A program made the position numbers and the translations under genes. A DNA stretch of 64,000 nt, from positions 1 to 64,000 of the forward strand of contig DJGZ01000029.1 in NCBI GenBank assembly GCA_002433025.1. The letters run 5' to 3'. The notes beneath the pieces were generated by a model, which saw only the letters and a list, made by a program, of their open reading frames with translations, was not told the origin of the DNA and did no database searches. Below, in pieces: positions 17,314-25,988 of the stretch. The first letter of the stretch is position 1, and the number at the start of each line of letters is the position of its first letter. This stretch comes from Bacteroidales bacterium UBA5833 (GTDB taxonomy: Bacteria > Bacteroidota > Bacteroidia > Bacteroidales > Lentimicrobiaceae).

Positions 17314-20300
17314 GTGGTAAGCGCGACAGGCATTCAATCCGGATTCTTTTCTTCAAAAACTCTGAATTTTCTGCACGTGCACCTTTCATTTAACTCATAT
17401 TACAGCCTGCGTTACGGCACAATAAGTATCGGGCAAATACCCGGCCTGGCCCTGGAAGCCGGGGCTGAAGCCGCCTTGCTGACCGACATCAACAATACAT
17501 CGGGAACCATTGATTTTGTAAAGGCCTGTAAAAAATCCGGGATACGCCCCATGGCCGGAGTTGAATTCAGGGACGGGAACCGCCTGCTTTACACCGGTAT
17601 CGCAGAGAACAACCGCGGATTCAGGGAGTTGAACGATCTGCTGACCCGGAGCAACCTGCAGGGCACTCCCCTGCCCTGGCCGGCGCCGCCATTCCGCGAC
17701 GTGCTGGTAATTTACCCTTTTGGCAGCAGGCAGGTTGCAGAAATGGCTGAAAATGAATTCACCGGGGTGAGCATCGCAGATATAAACAAACTGCCACTGT
17801 CGGATTACCGCAAACACCCCGACAGATACCTCATCCACAATCCGGTAAGTTTCGCTGATGAGAAGGGATACGAACTGCATCGCTATCTCAGGGCCATCGA
17901 CAACAACATCCTGCTCAGCCGTCTTACCCCCGAAATGGTAGCCGGCGGCCACCACATGATGATCAGCCATGATGAACTGAGAAATATCTTTGCGGATTAC
18001 CCCGGCCTGATCAGAAACACCGAACGGCTTACCGGGCGCTGCAGCATCGATTTCGACTATCATACCATCAAAAACAAAAAAACCTTTACCGGCAGCATGT
18101 ACGATGATCGCCTGTTACTTGAGAAACTGGCGGCAGAAGGGCTGGCATACCGTTATGGAAAAAATAACCGGGAAGCTGCTGCACGTGTACGACATGAGCT
18201 CGACATTATCGACCGGCTGGGATTCGGCGCCTATTTCCTGATTACCTGGGACATTATCCGCTACTCCATGTCAAGGGGATTTTATCATGTGGGGCGCGGC
18301 AGCGGAGCCAACAGCATCGTGGCTTACTGCCTCCGGATTACCGATGTGGATCCCATAGAACTGAACCTCTATTTTGAACGCTTCCTGAACCCCAGGCGCA
18401 GCAGCCCGCCCGACTTCGACATCGACTATTCATGGAAAGAGCGCGACGATGTGCTTGATTACATCTTCAAGCGTTACGGACGCGAACATACGGCCCTGCT
18501 TGGCGCCACTTCCACCTTTAAGGGCAAATCGACACTGCGCGAGCTCGGCAAGGTCATGGGTTTACCCAAGGCCGAACTCGACCGTCTGGTTGATGAACCT
18601 AACAACCCGCTGAATCAGGATAACATCACCCGACACATTGCAGAACTCGGCACCCGCATGACCGATTTTCCTAATATACGCAGCATACATGCCGGCGGGG
18701 TACTGATCTCGGAAGAGCCCATCACCTGCTACACGGCCCTTGACCTGCCCCCGAAATCCATGCCGGTTACCCAATGGGATATGTATGTAGCTGAAGACCT
18801 GCGATTTGAAAAACTGGACATCCTCAGTCAGCGCGGCATCGGGCATATCCGCGACTGTGTGGATATCATCAGGGCAAGCTCCGGCATCAGCATCGACATC
18901 CATCAGGTGGAAAAATTCAAGCAGGACGAAAGGGTTAAAACGCAACTCCGCAATGCCGAGACCAATGGCTGCTTTTACATTGAAAGTCCGGCCATGCGCG
19001 GCCTCTTGAAAAAACTCCGCTGCGACAATTATCTGAGCCTGGTGGCAGCCAGCTCCATTATCCGCCCGGGGGTGGCCCGTTCGGGCATGATGCGCGAATA
19101 TATCCGCCGTTTCCACGATCCCGGCGGATTTGAATATATACACCCCGTAATGAAAGAGCAACTCAGCGAAACTTACGGCGTAATGGTATATCAGGAAGAT
19201 GTGCTGAAGATATGTCATCATTTCGCGGGGCTCGACCTGGCCGATGCCGATGTGCTGCGCCGTGCCATGAGTGGCAAGTACCGTTCGAGGGTGGAGTTTC
19301 AGAAAATCATTGACAAGTTTTTCAGCAATTGCAGGGAGAAAGGGTATCCCGATGCCATCACCAACGAAGTCTGGCGACAGATTGAGTCCTTCGCCGGATA
19401 TTCATTCTCCAAAGCACACTCCGCTTCTTTCGCCGTGGAAAGCTATCAGAGCCTTTTCCTGAAAACTTATTTTCCGGTGGAATTTATGGTTGCAGTAATC
19501 AACAATTTCGGAGGTTTCTACCAGAGTTGGGTCTACTTCAACGAAGCCCGTCGCTGCGGGGCAACAATAGAATTACCCTGTATCAACAACAGCAACTACC
19601 TGAATACCCTGAACGTCAAAGCCATTTATATGGGATTTGTCCACATTTCGGGCCTTGAAAGCAGCGTCGCCGAAAACCTGCTGGCCGAACGTGCACGCAA
19701 CGGCCCATACGCCGGGTTACACGATTTCATCGAAAGGGTTCATCCGGCCATGGAGCAACTGATCATCCTGATCCGAACAGGCGCCCTCCGGTTTACCGGC
19801 CTGGGAAAGCAACAACTGTTGTGGGAGGCTCATATGCTCACCGGCAAGAAACAGCCCGAACCGGCCGCGGTCCTTTTCAGACAACCCGTCAGGCATTTCT
19901 CACTGCCCGCCCTGGTACACAACCCGCTCGAAGATGCCTACGACGAAATTGAACTGCTCGACTTCCCGGTCAGCATGACTTACTTCGATATGCTGCAAAC
20001 CAGTTTCAGGGGCGAAATCAACGCCGGACAACTGGCTGCAAATACCGGCAGGACTGTGAGGATGGTGGGCGTGCTGGTAACCATCAAATACGTTCGAACC
20101 ATTAAAAACGAAATCATGCACTTCGCCACTTTTTTTGATCATGAAGGGGAGTTCTTCGACTCGGTGCATTTTCCCGATATCGCGCGCGCTTTCCCTTTCA
20201 GAGGGAGGGGCATATACCTGCTGTTGGGAAAGGTTGTGGAAGAGTTTGGCTTTCCGTCTCTCGAAGTATCAAAAATGGCTAAACTCCCGATGAAAAGCGA

Positions 20301-20316
20301 CCCCCGCTATACCTGA
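17314..20316 (+). CDS. DNA polymerase III alpha subunit, error-prone DnaE type
   Basis: About 1000 residues, shorter than replicative DnaE (about 1160). A PHP-like domain opens with FLHVHLSFNSYYSLRYGT, and the usual TDH is TDI. The polymerase core has the DFDID motif with Asp367 and Asp369, and a third catalytic Asp at about 502 (EKLDILSQ). Fingers, helix-hairpin-helix and an OB fold (VRMVGVLVTIKYVRT) follow. The region expected to bind tau is not evident, which fits a translesion enzyme working with the adjacent DinB. There is no ATG near the start: GTG at 17314 is given, but GTG 17377 or a CTG is possible. Confidence 0.88.
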   Translation: MVSATGIQSGFFSSKTLNFLHVHLSFNSYYSLRYGTISIGQIPGLALEAGAEAALLTDINNTSGTIDFVKACKKSGIRPMAGVEFRDGNRLLYTGIAENNRGFRELNDLLTRSNLQGTPLPWPAPPFRDVLVIYPFGSRQVAEMAENEFTGVSIADINKLPLSDYRKHPDRYLIHNPVSFADEKGYELHRYLRAIDNNILLSRLTPEMVAGGHHMMISHDELRNIFADYPGLIRNTERLTGRCSIDFDYHTIKNKKTFTGSMYDDRLLLEKLAAEGLAYRYGKNNREAAARVRHELDIIDRLGFGAYFLITWDIIRYSMSRGFYHVGRGSGANSIVAYCLRITDVDPIELNLYFERFLNPRRSSPPDFDIDYSWKERDDVLDYIFKRYGREHTALLGATSTFKGKSTLRELGKVMGLPKAELDRLVDEPNNPLNQDNITRHIAELGTRMTDFPNIRSIHAGGVLISEEPITCYTALDLPPKSMPVTQWDMYVAEDLRFEKLDILSQRGIGHIRDCVDIIRASSGISIDIHQVEKFKQDERVKTQLRNAETNGCFYIESPAMRGLLKKLRCDNYLSLVAASSIIRPGVARSGMMREYIRRFHDPGGFEYIHPVMKEQLSETYGVMVYQEDVLKICHHFAGLDLADADVLRRAMSGKYRSRVEFQKIIDKFFSNCREKGYPDAITNEVWRQIESFAGYSFSKAHSASFAVESYQSLFLKTYFPVEFMVAVINNFGGFYQSWVYFNEARRCGATIELPCINNSNYLNTLNVKAIYMGFVHISGLESSVAENLLAERARNGPYAGLHDFIERVHPAMEQLIILIRTGALRFTGLGKQQLLWEAHMLTGKKQPEPAAVLFRQPVRHFSLPALVHNPLEDAYDEIELLDFPVSMTYFDMLQTSFRGEINAGQLAANTGRTVRMVGVLVTIKYVRTIKNEIMHFATFFDHEGEFFDSVHFPDIARAFPFRGRGIYLLLGKVVEEFGFPSLEVSKMAKLPMKSDPRYT

Positions 20317-20431
20317 ACCACATAGTAACTGATTTCATAGTACTGAATATTCTCGCATCCAACATATTATCAATCACTTAAATTAAATTAAAATATTTTC
20401 CGGTTGAAAGACAAAGCACTGAAAAAGTCTT

Positions 20432-20439
20432 TATCTTTG
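20432..20439 (+). promoter_or_regulatory. -7 promoter element (TATCTTTG) of the methyltransferase gene
   Basis: TATCTTTG followed by GCAGC. A TTG lies 25 bases upstream, outside the usual spacing. It implies a long 5' untranslated leader before the ATG at 20643. Confidence 0.5.
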
Positions 20440-20458
20440 CAGCGTCTAAAACCAGTGG

Positions 20459-20491
20459 ATGTTTAATTCTTCTTCGGATATTGTAAGGTAA
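20459..20491 (+). CDS. Possible ten-residue leader peptide (MFNSSSDIVR)
   Basis: An ATG about 14 bases after the likely transcription start opens ten codons and a TAA at 20489-20491. The next base begins a stable hairpin. That exact abutment suggests ribosome movement through the peptide could control folding of the hairpin, as in leader-peptide control known for some Bacteroides resistance genes. No codon bias toward one amino acid is evident except three serines. It is a weak call from position alone. Confidence 0.3.
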   Translation: MFNSSSDIVR

Positions 20492-20519
20492 ATAACCCGG
20501 GCCTTAAGCCTGCGGTTAT
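20492..20519 (+). promoter_or_regulatory. Attenuator-like hairpin in the methyltransferase leader
   Basis: ATAACC-CGGGC pairs with GCCTG-C-GGTTAT (11 pairs, one G-U, one bulged C) around a CTTAA loop; CCTTTTG follows. It begins directly after the stop codon of the short leader frame. Confidence 0.45.
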
Positions 20520-20533
20520 CCTTTTGCTCAATG

Positions 20534-20551
20534 CCGGCATTTCCCTGCCGG
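20534..20551 (+). promoter_or_regulatory. Second leader hairpin
   Basis: CCGGCA and TGCCGG form a perfect six-pair stem around TTTCCC, followed by an A/T-rich stretch. It could be an alternative to the first hairpin or a stabilising structure. Confidence 0.4.
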
Positions 20552-20642
20552 AATATTTAATTTAAATTTCTTTCAAACCATCTGAAATCACCAACGGATT
20601 TGCCATAAATCCTGTAGGTATTTCAACAATCAATTTTAAACC

Positions 20643-21416
20643 ATGAGTAACGAAAATAAATCAATTCACGAATTTGATTTCAACCTGATCTGCGAATACT
20701 TTTCTGCAATTGAGCGGCAGGGACCAGGCAGTGCTGAGATGACGGTGAAAGCCCTCAGCTTCATCGAAAACCTGAACAATGAATCACGCATTGCAGACCT
20801 GGGCTGCGGCACCGGAAGTCAGACCATAACACTGGCTCAGCACGGGCCGGGGCAAATCACCGCCATTGACCTCTTCCCTGCTTTTATTGACCATCTGAAT
20901 CAGCATGCAGAAAAGTTGAAACTGCATGACAGGATTCGGGGTGTGGCAGGATCAATGGACAACCTGCCTTTTCAGGAAGCTTCGCTGGACCTGATCTGGT
21001 CGGAAGGCGCCATCTACAATATCGGCTTTGAGAAAGGCCTGAAATACTGGAAAAAGTTCCTTAAAACAGGAGGCTATGTGGCTGTAACTGAAGCATCCTG
21101 GTTCACCGGCAGCAGACCTGCTGAGATTGAAAAATTCTGGATGGATGCCTATCCTGAAATTGACACAATCCCCAATAAGGTCGCCTGCATACTGGAATCA
21201 GGCTATATGCCGGTAGCTGCATTTATTCTTCCTGAATACTGCTGGACAAAAAACTTCTATTTGCCGCAGGCAGCCGCGCAGAGAAATTTCCTCGAAAAGC
21301 ACAAAGGCAATGCGACGGCCGAGTCGCTGATCAGGAACGAAATGCATGAAGCCCGACTTTATGACAAGTATAAAGCCTTTTACGGCTATGTATTCTATAT
21401 CGGTAAAAAGATATAA
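20643..21416 (+). CDS. Class I SAM-dependent methyltransferase
   Basis: A 257-residue cytoplasmic methyltransferase. Motif I is IADLGCGTGSQT at about residue 54, motif II ITAIDLF with the acidic ribose ligand at about 78, then GSMDNLPF and LDLIWSEGAIYNIGF, and a post-motif FLKTGGYVAVTE. The acceptor is unknown. Family members with IWSEGA(I)YN are seen widely and annotated only as methyltransferases. The unusual leader upstream (hairpins and a tiny reading frame) suggests regulated expression, and a strong terminator follows, so the unit is monocistronic. Confidence 0.85.
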   Translation: MSNENKSIHEFDFNLICEYFSAIERQGPGSAEMTVKALSFIENLNNESRIADLGCGTGSQTITLAQHGPGQITAIDLFPAFIDHLNQHAEKLKLHDRIRGVAGSMDNLPFQEASLDLIWSEGAIYNIGFEKGLKYWKKFLKTGGYVAVTEASWFTGSRPAEIEKFWMDAYPEIDTIPNKVACILESGYMPVAAFILPEYCWTKNFYLPQAAAQRNFLEKHKGNATAESLIRNEMHEARLYDKYKAFYGYVFYIGKKI

Positions 21417-21483
21417 ATGAACGCTCCCTGAGATTTGCAACCGGAGTCCGGCAGCATTCTCCCTCTCATATGAGAATTACTGA

Positions 21484-21520
21484 AGCGGAGAGGCGATGCA
21501 GGATCGCCTCTCCGCTTTTT
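21484..21520 (+). terminator. Strong intrinsic terminator after the methyltransferase gene
   Basis: A perfect 14-pair stem (AGCGGAGAGGCGAT at 21484-21497 with ATCGCCTCTCCGCT at 21503-21516), five-base loop GCAGG, then a T tract. Works in the plus direction only. Confidence 0.9.
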
Positions 21521-21610
21521 AAACACTGAATGTGCGGAGTCCGGGTAACGCTCCGGATTATTCCGGACACCAGTTGTGAATACCTGCTTCAAGAGCAGAA
21601 AAACAAGCTG

Positions 21611-22090
21611 TTAAGGTCTGCCCATCAGTTCTGTAAGCCTTGAGGCATGTTTCTGATTGTAAGTCTGCACATGGGCGATGTATGGCCCGAAGAACAGAAT
21701 GCTGAGCAACAATCCGGTGGCCAGCGCTTTAAATTGTTTATGGCTGATGAGCACATAAAGTGCCCAGAACATACTCAGCGTCATTATAATATGCCCGGCA
21801 TGAGCAAACAGATAGGTCCCCGTCCAGGGCAACACAAACATGGACAGGGTCCCAAGGTAATACACGGGCAATGTTGTCAGGACAAGCCAGACGTATTGTC
21901 CGCGGATAAAAAACACCGTGAAAAACAAGATAAACAGATAACACACCGGAGCGCATGAATTAAATGCAATCCAATCGGCTAAACCCAGTTTCAATCTGCC
22001 CAAAAAGAAATAGGTGCTGAAAAGTGTTACCCAAAACATTAATGCAGCCAGAACAATGCCGGCAGCCTTTTCCGATTTTGAAAGACTCAT
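21611..22090 (-). CDS. Small polytopic membrane protein, unknown function
   Basis: A 159-residue protein with four or five hydrophobic helices (about residues 10-32, 45-62, 66-90, 94-115 and 125-142) and a hydrophilic C-terminal tail ending LTELMGRP. I do not recognise the family. It has no close operon partner; the next minus-strand gene, the hybrid kinase, ends 386 bases upstream. A minus-strand promoter at 22365-22395 would give a 270-base leader with several small hairpins. Confidence 0.65.
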   Translation of the reverse strand: MSLSKSEKAAGIVLAALMFWVTLFSTYFFLGRLKLGLADWIAFNSCAPVCYLFILFFTVFFIRGQYVWLVLTTLPVYYLGTLSMFVLPWTGTYLFAHAGHIIMTLSMFWALYVLISHKQFKALATGLLLSILFFGPYIAHVQTYNQKHASRLTELMGRP

Positions 22091-22364
22091 TTGATAATAA
22101 ATTAATAATCTGACAGATAAAATATTTAACGAACTTGGGCAGATTCCCTGTTAACTAATGCTCATGATCATACAACCGCATGATCACTAAATCAGCGAGC
22201 ACAAATGCAATTTATAATTGCCTGTGAAATAGGAAACAAGCAGGGATGCCCTCCCGGAGCAGTTCTCCGGACAGACCAATCTGTAAGTTTGATACAGGAT
22301 CAGCCCTCAGGCCAGGAGAAGTTTAAGGATTGTTTTCAAGAAAAGATGCTTTTTAATCTGATTG
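22091..22364 (-). ncRNA. Candidate structured leader or small RNA
   Basis: Gene-free stretch between the small membrane protein and the hybrid kinase. On the minus strand it holds consecutive small stems: CUGUA/UACAG, CAGA/UCUG, CCGGAG/CUCCGG (22254-22270) and GGGA/UCCC within about 70 bases (roughly 22240-22310). A promoter-like TTG-N20-TATATTTG lies just upstream. It matches no riboswitch consensus I know. It could be a leader of the downstream gene or an independent RNA. Confidence 0.25.
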
Positions 22365-22395
22365 CAAATATATAAAAGGAATAAAAGAAGATCAA
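22365..22395 (-). promoter_or_regulatory. Promoter candidate reading toward the small membrane protein (TTG-N20-TATATTTG)
   Basis: Minus-strand TTG at 22393-22395 and TATATTTG at 22365-22372, 20 bases apart. The transcript would cross the hairpin-rich stretch before the ATG at 22090. Confidence 0.45.
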
Positions 22396-22476
22396 CAATT
22401 TATATTTATTGCATTAAATTCGTTAAACAAATAAATTTCAGGCAATTACCTCCAGTATAATGCACTGCAAAAAATT

Positions 22477-25413
22477 TCAGGATATGAATTTTGAGATGGT
22501 TTCCAACAGATCATCCTTACGTATTGGTTTGGCCAGATACTCGTCACAACCGGCTTCTTCACTCCTCTCCCGTTCTCCCGCCATTGCAAATGCTGTCTGG
22601 GCAATCACGGGCAGGCCTGGCCTGAGTTTTTTGATTTCGCGGGTGGCTTCATAACCGTTCAGCACCGGCAACTCAATATCCATCAGTACCAGGTTGATAG
22701 ATGAATCGGTTTTGCACATCTCTACTGCCCGCCTTCCATTAGCGGCACGGATTACCCTGGCATTCATTTTCTCAAGCAACGAGCTGATGTAGAAATAATT
22801 GGTATCAACATCCTCAACTACAAGAATACATTTATCGCTTAAATCCGGCCGGTGAGTTCCGGAGCTCTTCAGTGTTTGTAGCTTCGTATTTGCCTGCATC
22901 TTTTTCAGCGGTAAGGTAAACCAAAATGTAGAACCTTCGTCAGGAAAGGAATCCAGCCATATCTTTCCACCCAGCATTTCAACCAGATTCTTCGAAATAG
23001 TCAATCCAAGCCCTGTACCGCTGATGTTGCGGGAAACAGTTTCTTTTACCTGCCCGAATCGTTCAAACACAAGTTTTTGATACTCTTCGGGGATTCCGAT
23101 ACCGGAATCGCGGACATAAAATAAAAGTTTACCGCTGTCAATCCGGTAACCTGTTTCAATAAATCCTTCATCGGTAAATTTGATGGCATTTCCGATCAGA
23201 TTCGAGAGCACCTGCTTTATTCGGATGGTATCCGTATGCACCATAAATGAAGTATCCGGAATTCCTTTCTGAATGTAAAACATAACATGTGTTTTACCTT
23301 GCCGGTCAAGTTCCTGCCTGAAAGTAAGTTCAATTTCATCCATTAAAGCATTGATGTCGCAATCAGATAAAACCAGTTGCAACTGTCCGGCTTCCATTTT
23401 TGAGATATCAATAATATCATTTACCAGATGAAGCAGGCTGTCGCCACTTTTAATGATGGCATCCAGGAAACGGTCTTTCTCATCGCGCCCGAGTTCTGCG
23501 TCCTGCAGCATTTCGGCAAATCCCACAATGGCATTCATGGGTGTACGCAGGTCGTGCGACATATTTGACAGAAAGAGGCTCTTGAGGCGATCCGATTCCT
23601 CAGCTTTAAGTTTAGCTTCACGAAGGGCTTCTTCGGCCTGCAACCTGAAAGATGCAAGTGCAAAAAGGTTAATGAAACGCTGTACCACAGCAATAGATTC
23701 CTGACTGTATGGTTTGTCGCTGTTTGCAAGTATTATCAATGCATCCGAGTGCTTGTCAATTACAGCAGGTACACTGAGCAGCCTTAAAATGTCAACCGAT
23801 TGCCGGGTAATACAAGGGAGTGCTCCCTTGAAGTTTATATCGTTCCTGATTTCCGGCCCTGTAGTGTCCATAAACTGCCCGAAAATGCTTTCTTTTAGCC
23901 GTTCAGGCGTTACCAGCAAGCCATCCGAAACTTCATCCCCGCCGGAATGGCAGTATATCCTGAATTTCCCACTCTTATCATGAGTTAAAAGATATGATAA
24001 TCTGCTACCGGTAAAACTGGCCAGGTGAGATTGAATCATCCGGGCAAGTTGAGGGAGCCTGATACGACCTTTTAACAAATCAAGGCCGGCGGAAGCGATC
24101 ACCTGATTAACAGCCAGTTCTCTTTGAAGTTTTTCGTCAGAAGTCTTCAGGTTGGTAATATCAGTAATCAGCCCTTCGATACGAACAGGAAATCCATTAC
24201 TGTCATATATCGCCCGCCCGCTTTCCTGCACCCATTTTACCCGGCCATTGCGGGCAACTATATGATAATCTATTCTGTAAAAATTATGATGCTGCAAAGC
24301 AGTCTGTATCTCAGCCCACACTCTTTCCCTGTCTTCAGCAAGTATGAGACTGTTGAATTCGATCTGCCCTCTCCCGGTAAGTTCATCAGCCCTGTATCCC
24401 AACAGTCGCTTACAGCCGGGACTGACATATTCCATTGTCCAGCGCCGTTCGTTCAGGCAGCGAAATGCCATGCCCGGGATGTTTTTCAGCAAATTTTCTG
24501 TGATAACCCGATATTCATTCAGCGCTGATTCATTTTTTATTCTTTCAGTGATATCAATGGAATATTGTACAACCAGCCAGGGTTTCCCTTTATCGTCCGG
24601 CAACGGGTATCCAAATACTTCATGGATTACTTTTTCTCCGTTAAGTTTTTCGTAGGTATGCTCCACTCTCACCGGCGAGCCGGTTGATCTGACTGCAGCA
24701 TGGATACAATTTGAAACATCTCCGGCACAAAATGCCGGTTTATGACGCATATTGCATCCTGAACTCTTCAATGAGTATTCAAAGTCTCTGGCTGCAGTAT
24801 TGCTGATAACGATCTTTCCTGAAGATATATCAATCAGATAAAAGGGATGCGTAAGCGCTTCAATTATACTAAACAGTACACCGCCGTCTGTTCTTTTTTG
24901 GCCAATGACCATACTTAACTCATTATCAATACCTTCTGTTTCAATAGGATTAATTCCTGCAGAAGCTCTAATAACAGGTCGATCGGTTTGCTGTGGCCGG
25001 ATTGTAAAAGTAAAATATCCTGAATGCACACCCTGCAATGTTGATATTATTACTTCTGCATAAGTATTGTTATCAGGGAGTCCGATCTTCATTGATAGTT
25101 CATGCCCTTCGATATTATTAAGTTTTTCCCTGAAAACCGGCAGGTCTCCGGCCGGAATCCTGAGTATAGTCCCGAAGACAGACCGGCTGACAAGTTGATT
25201 TTCTGATTTCGAAAATAATTCGGAGACCTTTTTACTATGAAAAAGCACTCTGAAGTTTTTGTCGGTAATAACAAAGGCTTCTGGATGACCACTGATCAGC
25301 GCTGCCACAAATTCACGGCTAAATCCATGATCCGGCTCCAACGGCAATACTGATAAAGAAGGCCTGCCTTCCCGTTCTGAAGCCGAAGCTCTTCCTTTAC
25401 CAGTCTTTTTCAT
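22477..25413 (-). CDS. Hybrid sensor histidine kinase (PAS x3, GAF-like, HisKA, HATPase, receiver)
   Basis: A 978-residue protein without clear membrane spans. Order: PAS at about 36-140, PAS at 178-290, PAS with PAC at 298-425 (ends GLITDITNLK), GAF-like region at 430-600, HisKA with His620 in SHDLRTPMN, ATPase with N box NAIKFTDEGF, G1 DSGIGIPEEY and G2 GTGLGLTISKN, then a receiver with phospho-acceptor Asp912 (LMDIEL) and the KPI lysine. So it should autophosphorylate and pass phosphate internally; no output gene is adjacent. Its receiver closely resembles the stand-alone receiver gene at 61391-61798. Confidence 0.93.
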   Translation of the reverse strand: MKKTGKGRASASEREGRPSLSVLPLEPDHGFSREFVAALISGHPEAFVITDKNFRVLFHSKKVSELFSKSENQLVSRSVFGTILRIPAGDLPVFREKLNNIEGHELSMKIGLPDNNTYAEVIISTLQGVHSGYFTFTIRPQQTDRPVIRASAGINPIETEGIDNELSMVIGQKRTDGGVLFSIIEALTHPFYLIDISSGKIVISNTAARDFEYSLKSSGCNMRHKPAFCAGDVSNCIHAAVRSTGSPVRVEHTYEKLNGEKVIHEVFGYPLPDDKGKPWLVVQYSIDITERIKNESALNEYRVITENLLKNIPGMAFRCLNERRWTMEYVSPGCKRLLGYRADELTGRGQIEFNSLILAEDRERVWAEIQTALQHHNFYRIDYHIVARNGRVKWVQESGRAIYDSNGFPVRIEGLITDITNLKTSDEKLQRELAVNQVIASAGLDLLKGRIRLPQLARMIQSHLASFTGSRLSYLLTHDKSGKFRIYCHSGGDEVSDGLLVTPERLKESIFGQFMDTTGPEIRNDINFKGALPCITRQSVDILRLLSVPAVIDKHSDALIILANSDKPYSQESIAVVQRFINLFALASFRLQAEEALREAKLKAEESDRLKSLFLSNMSHDLRTPMNAIVGFAEMLQDAELGRDEKDRFLDAIIKSGDSLLHLVNDIIDISKMEAGQLQLVLSDCDINALMDEIELTFRQELDRQGKTHVMFYIQKGIPDTSFMVHTDTIRIKQVLSNLIGNAIKFTDEGFIETGYRIDSGKLLFYVRDSGIGIPEEYQKLVFERFGQVKETVSRNISGTGLGLTISKNLVEMLGGKIWLDSFPDEGSTFWFTLPLKKMQANTKLQTLKSSGTHRPDLSDKCILVVEDVDTNYFYISSLLEKMNARVIRAANGRRAVEMCKTDSSINLVLMDIELPVLNGYEATREIKKLRPGLPVIAQTAFAMAGERERSEEAGCDEYLAKPIRKDDLLETISKFIS

Positions 25414-25491
25414 CAGCGTAAATTATAGAATGATTTTGTAATATCTGGCTATTTCTGACACAGAATCAGTTTCAGTGAACCAGGTAATTAC

Positions 25492-25514
25492 AACAATAAC
25501 ATCGGATTATTGTT
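25492..25514. repeat. Inverted repeat upstream of the hybrid kinase
   Basis: AACAATAA (25492-25499) and TTATTGTT (25507-25514), eight perfect pairs with a seven-base spacer, about 80-100 bases upstream of the kinase start. A possible protein-binding site. The rest of 25414-25860 holds no gene; a lone TACTTTTG at 25705-25712 (plus) has no -33 partner. Confidence 0.4.
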
Positions 25515-25865
25515 TCAGTATATCGTATCATAAAGATAATGAAAATATAGTCAATTTAGTACAATATCTGATTATTTTATCAGCCCTTTTGCGGAGTAAC
25601 TCAGCTTTATTGACTCTCATGAGATACATTCTGAAAACATTGAAGTATTCCGTGAAATGTATTAATTGTCAGTGAATAAAAGAAAGAAAATGCATTATAA
25701 CTTATACTTTTGTATACTCTCTGCAAATCAACGAATTAACAAGCTATCCTCAGGCCTTATACCCCTGAAAATGGCTTCAGGAATCAGCAAATCAATATCA
25801 AAGAGTAATAATTGCGAATAAAGCCAGTTACGCAGGAATCTTAAGAGTATAATAAATTTTTTCAC

Positions 25866-25974
25866 TGTTGTCCGGTTAAATTATAAGATTACCTTCGGTG
25901 AGCCCGCCTGATAGTACCGGGAGAGTTCTCCGAAGGTAATCTCATTACTCCTTCCAAAGGTTCGCCGGACAACA
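25866..25974. repeat. Nested inverted repeat (MITE-like) before the flavin locus
   Basis: Outer arms TGTTGTCCGG (25866-25875) and CCGGACAACA (25965-25974) pair perfectly; inner arms AGATTACCTTCGG (25886-25898) and CCGAAGGTAATCT (25930-25942) give 13 perfect pairs. The outer symmetry continues imperfectly through TTTCA and AGTATAA on both sides, to about 25845-25991, where it reaches the -33 box of the next promoter. No open frame lies inside. It could be a non-autonomous mobile element or a large structured regulatory site. Confidence 0.75.
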
Positions 25975-25988
25975 ATGAAATTTTATAC

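Larger units (their letters stand above)
20317..20642 (+). other. Intergenic region and leader of the methyltransferase gene
   Basis: About 325 bases with no conventional gene. The first 110 bases hold nothing I can identify. A -7 box is at 20432, a tiny reading frame at 20459, and two hairpins at 20492 and 20534, so the methyltransferase mRNA would carry about 195 untranslated bases. Confidence 0.6.

Noticed and set aside
18562..19221. A 219-codon frame on the minus strand, plus one at 17395-18063
   Set aside because: Long antisense frames are expected inside GC-rich dnaE; no family features.
22091..22364. 6S RNA
   Set aside because: The small stems did not form the single long hairpin with a central bubble that 6S RNA needs; kept only as an unassigned candidate structure.
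25705..25712. Plus-strand TACTTTTG as a small RNA promoter
   Set aside because: It matches the -7 box only; there is no -33 partner, terminator or conserved structure downstream.
25866..25974. Integron attC-type recombination site
   Set aside because: The symmetric arms lack a convincing GTTRRRY core pair, and no integrase or cassettes are nearby.
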